Below, piece by piece: positions 23,880-24,874 of a DNA stretch of 24,874 bases. The position numbers and the translations under genes are program-made. This DNA comes from a virus. Location: positions 1-24,874 of IMG/VR virus record IMGVR_UViG_3300037427_001773; one strand, written 5' to 3'. Below the pieces are notes generated by a model. That model worked only from the letters and a program-made list of their open reading frames with translations, made no database searches and was not told the DNA's origin. How positions within the stretch are numbered: position 1 is the stretch's first letter; the number at the start of each line of letters is the position of its first letter.

Positions 23880-24112
23880 AAACACTGGCATTAGTCTTTC
23901 AGATTGTCGTAATCATCAATGGCCCAGATGCGGCCGTTGAGCAGCCAGAAGAGATTTATTTTTATGACTTAGATAAGTGCCTGGTAATCAGTGAGCGACT
24001 TAGGGATCAACGAAACAAAGCCCACTACCGAAATACAAAAGGGATGGTCGGAGCTTACTGCAAACCAGCCTATGTATTCATCGAAGAAAAACAAACATTG
24101 ATATGGAATTGA
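23876..24112 (+). CDS. Small probably exported protein with two cysteines
   Basis: A 78-residue protein starting at GTG 23876, coupled to the previous stop. The N-terminus (MKTLALVFQIVVIING) is short, basic-then-hydrophobic, like a signal sequence or anchor. Two cysteines (C35 and C62, the latter in VGAYCKPAYVFIE) could form a disulfide in the periplasm. I recall similar short Cys proteins in marine phages near the lysis genes, but no function is known. A role in the envelope at lysis, or superinfection exclusion, is speculation. Confidence 0.6.
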   Translation: MKTLALVFQIVVIINGPDAAVEQPEEIYFYDLDKCLVISERLRDQRNKAHYRNTKGMVGAYCKPAYVFIEEKQTLIWN

Positions 24113-24113
24113 A

Positions 24114-24443
24114 ATGGTAAAGACATTTGAGGCAGAAAGTGAGCACCTTGCTTTAGATCAAGATAATGATGGAATTATTTCAGATTCCGAATTGAAAGCT
24201 GGTGCAGAGCTTCAGCAACTAAAAATATCAAACGAACGGGCAGACGCGCAAAGAGCTATGAGCTGGTTTGCATTGTGGGGGATGCTTCTCTACCCATCTT
24301 TAGTTGTAGCGTCTGAGCTCTTCGGTTTGACCCAGGCAGCATCAATCCTGGGTGATATGGCAGCAGTTTATTTTGTTTCAGTAGCGGGTATTCTCGCAGC
24401 GTTCTTCGGAGCGCAAGCATTTCAAAACCGGAATGGTAAATGA
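24114..24443 (+). CDS. EF-hand, two-TM membrane protein (holin candidate)
   Basis: A 109-residue protein. Residues 15-26 (DQDNDGIISDSE) form a textbook EF-hand loop, with Asp at 1, 3 and 5, Gly at 6, Ile at 8 and Glu at 12. A polar helix follows, then two hydrophobic segments, about 50-69 (SWFALWGMLLYPSLVVASEL) and 82-101 (MAAVYFVSVAGILAAFFGAQ). Similar EF-hand membrane proteins occur in marine phages, as I recall. It lies next to the spanin genes and has holin-like size and topology. Calcium binding and a holin role are inferences. Confidence 0.75.
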   Translation: MVKTFEAESEHLALDQDNDGIISDSELKAGAELQQLKISNERADAQRAMSWFALWGMLLYPSLVVASELFGLTQAASILGDMAAVYFVSVAGILAAFFGAQAFQNRNGK

Positions 24444-24844
24444 TGGGATACATCAGTGGTGGCCTGGGCATCGCTTTATTGATTATGTGTGGGATCTTCA
24501 AAGTCTATTTCGATCGATCACAAGAACAAATTACAGATTTAACAACTCAGCTCGAAACCTCAAAACAGAATCAGTTGAAACTCGAAGATGAGATTAAAGA
24601 GCAAAACGATAACCTGGAAAAGACGATCGCAAACCACGAAATGATTGTTGGTCAGATGGAAAAGATGACAGTGAAAAATCAAGAATTCCAGGCCGAGGCT
24701 AATCGACTCAAAAAGAAATTTTCAGAGCACGATCTCCAGCACATCGCCCTCAGACGACCAGATTCCATTAATAGGCTTATCAATGCCGCTACACAAAAAG
24801 TTGCTAAAGAATTTTCTGCTCTTACTGATCCTAATACTTTATAG
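24440..24844 (+). CDS. i-spanin (Rz-like) lysis protein
   Basis: A 134-residue inner-membrane spanin candidate: a single N-terminal transmembrane helix (about 5-22, ISGGLGIALLIMCGIF), a long periplasmic coiled coil (about 27-95) and a C-terminal LQHIALRRPDSINRLINAA segment, which resembles C-terminal regions of spanins in marine phages. ATG 24440 overlaps the previous stop. The following gene, whose start lies inside this one in the +1 frame, codes for a lipoprotein, the classic Rz/Rz1 arrangement. Together they would span the periplasm and fuse the two membranes at the end of lysis. This implies a Gram-negative host. Confidence 0.85.
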   Translation: MMGYISGGLGIALLIMCGIFKVYFDRSQEQITDLTTQLETSKQNQLKLEDEIKEQNDNLEKTIANHEMIVGQMEKMTVKNQEFQAEANRLKKKFSEHDLQHIALRRPDSINRLINAATQKVAKEFSALTDPNTL

Positions 24845-24874
24845 CGGGTGCTCTTGGCGGGGGTCAGAAGGCCC
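24783..24874 (+). CDS. o-spanin (Rz1-like) lipoprotein, overlapping Rz, 3'-truncated by the window edge
   Basis: In the +1 frame within the end of the i-spanin gene, ATG 24783 opens a frame with a lipoprotein signal: MPLHKKLLKNF (basic), LLLLILIL (hydrophobic), then YSGC with Cys23 as the predicted acylated residue. It continues SWRGSEG to the right edge without a stop. A lipobox reading with Tyr at -3 is slightly non-canonical; the rest fits well. In Rz1 genes the outer-membrane lipoprotein pairs with the Rz protein. The gene was not in any long-ORF listing because it is cut off. Confidence rests on signal peptide plus overlap with an Rz-like gene. Confidence 0.8.
   Translation, partial: MPLHKKLLKNFLLLLILILYSGCSWRGSEG

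Noticed and set aside
1-24874. tRNA genes, integrase or lysogeny genes
   Set aside because: No cloverleaf or recombinase motif was recognised; lifestyle cannot be judged from this late region.

Overview
The window is a late (virion and lysis) gene block of a tailed double-stranded DNA phage. All genes lie on the + strand, packed tightly, many joined by ATGA or TAATG stop/start overlaps. The gene set points to a short-tailed (podovirus-type) phage. It has a large portal, a scaffold, a major capsid protein (MCP) that by my recollection resembles the SU10/DUF5309 family, an SU10-type adaptor, a nozzle/propeller-like tail protein, fibres, and several very large probable ejection proteins. No tape-measure, tail-tube or sheath gene is visible. 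Fibre and small-gene types (C1q-like tip, GIG-motif fibres, EF-hand membrane protein) resemble those of marine phages of Gram-negative bacteria. The overlapping Rz/Rz1-like spanin pair also fits a Gram-negative host. The exact host cannot be read from the sequence.

Layout. 3-2081 is a 5'-truncated portal; 2130-2480 a small protein; 2473-3462 the scaffold; 3477-5161 the MCP gene; 5168-5192 an intrinsic terminator; 5204-6348 a small protein, the adaptor and an acidic mini-protein. 6353-12343 is the fibre region: three fibre-like genes plus small genes. 12345-15604 holds a coiled-coil mini-protein, a nozzle/propeller-like protein, a beta-rich protein and a virion protein. 15614-23199 holds four large proteins, probably internal or ejected. 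23209-24874 holds small membrane or secreted proteins, an EF-hand membrane protein, an i-spanin and the start of an embedded o-spanin. There is no gene-free stretch over 300 bases; the three gaps of about 250 bases inside the MCP gene are introns.

Main discovery. The MCP gene looks broken into frame-shifted pieces, but it is four exons (3477-3792, 4040-4425, 4673-4798, 5066-5161) interrupted by three small group I introns of 247, 247 and 267 nt. Removing them at U|...G| boundaries restores one 307-residue capsid protein that runs through conserved family motifs. Each intron has a P1 with a U-G pair at the 5' splice site, a P7 pairing, a P8 hairpin and a 3'-domain helix. P7, P8 and the 3'-domain helix show compensatory base changes between the copies. 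None contains a homing endonuclease. The three copies are related to one another, so an intron family appears to have multiplied inside one essential structural gene.

A second theme is mosaicism. From about 8581 to about 12343 the DNA turns AT-rich, and genes carry their own strong Shine-Dalgarno sites instead of overlapping. This stretch holds the C1q-like fibre tip, an S74 self-cleaving chaperone fibre and another fibre. It looks like a swapped host-recognition cassette, ending at a 17-codon micro-ORF.
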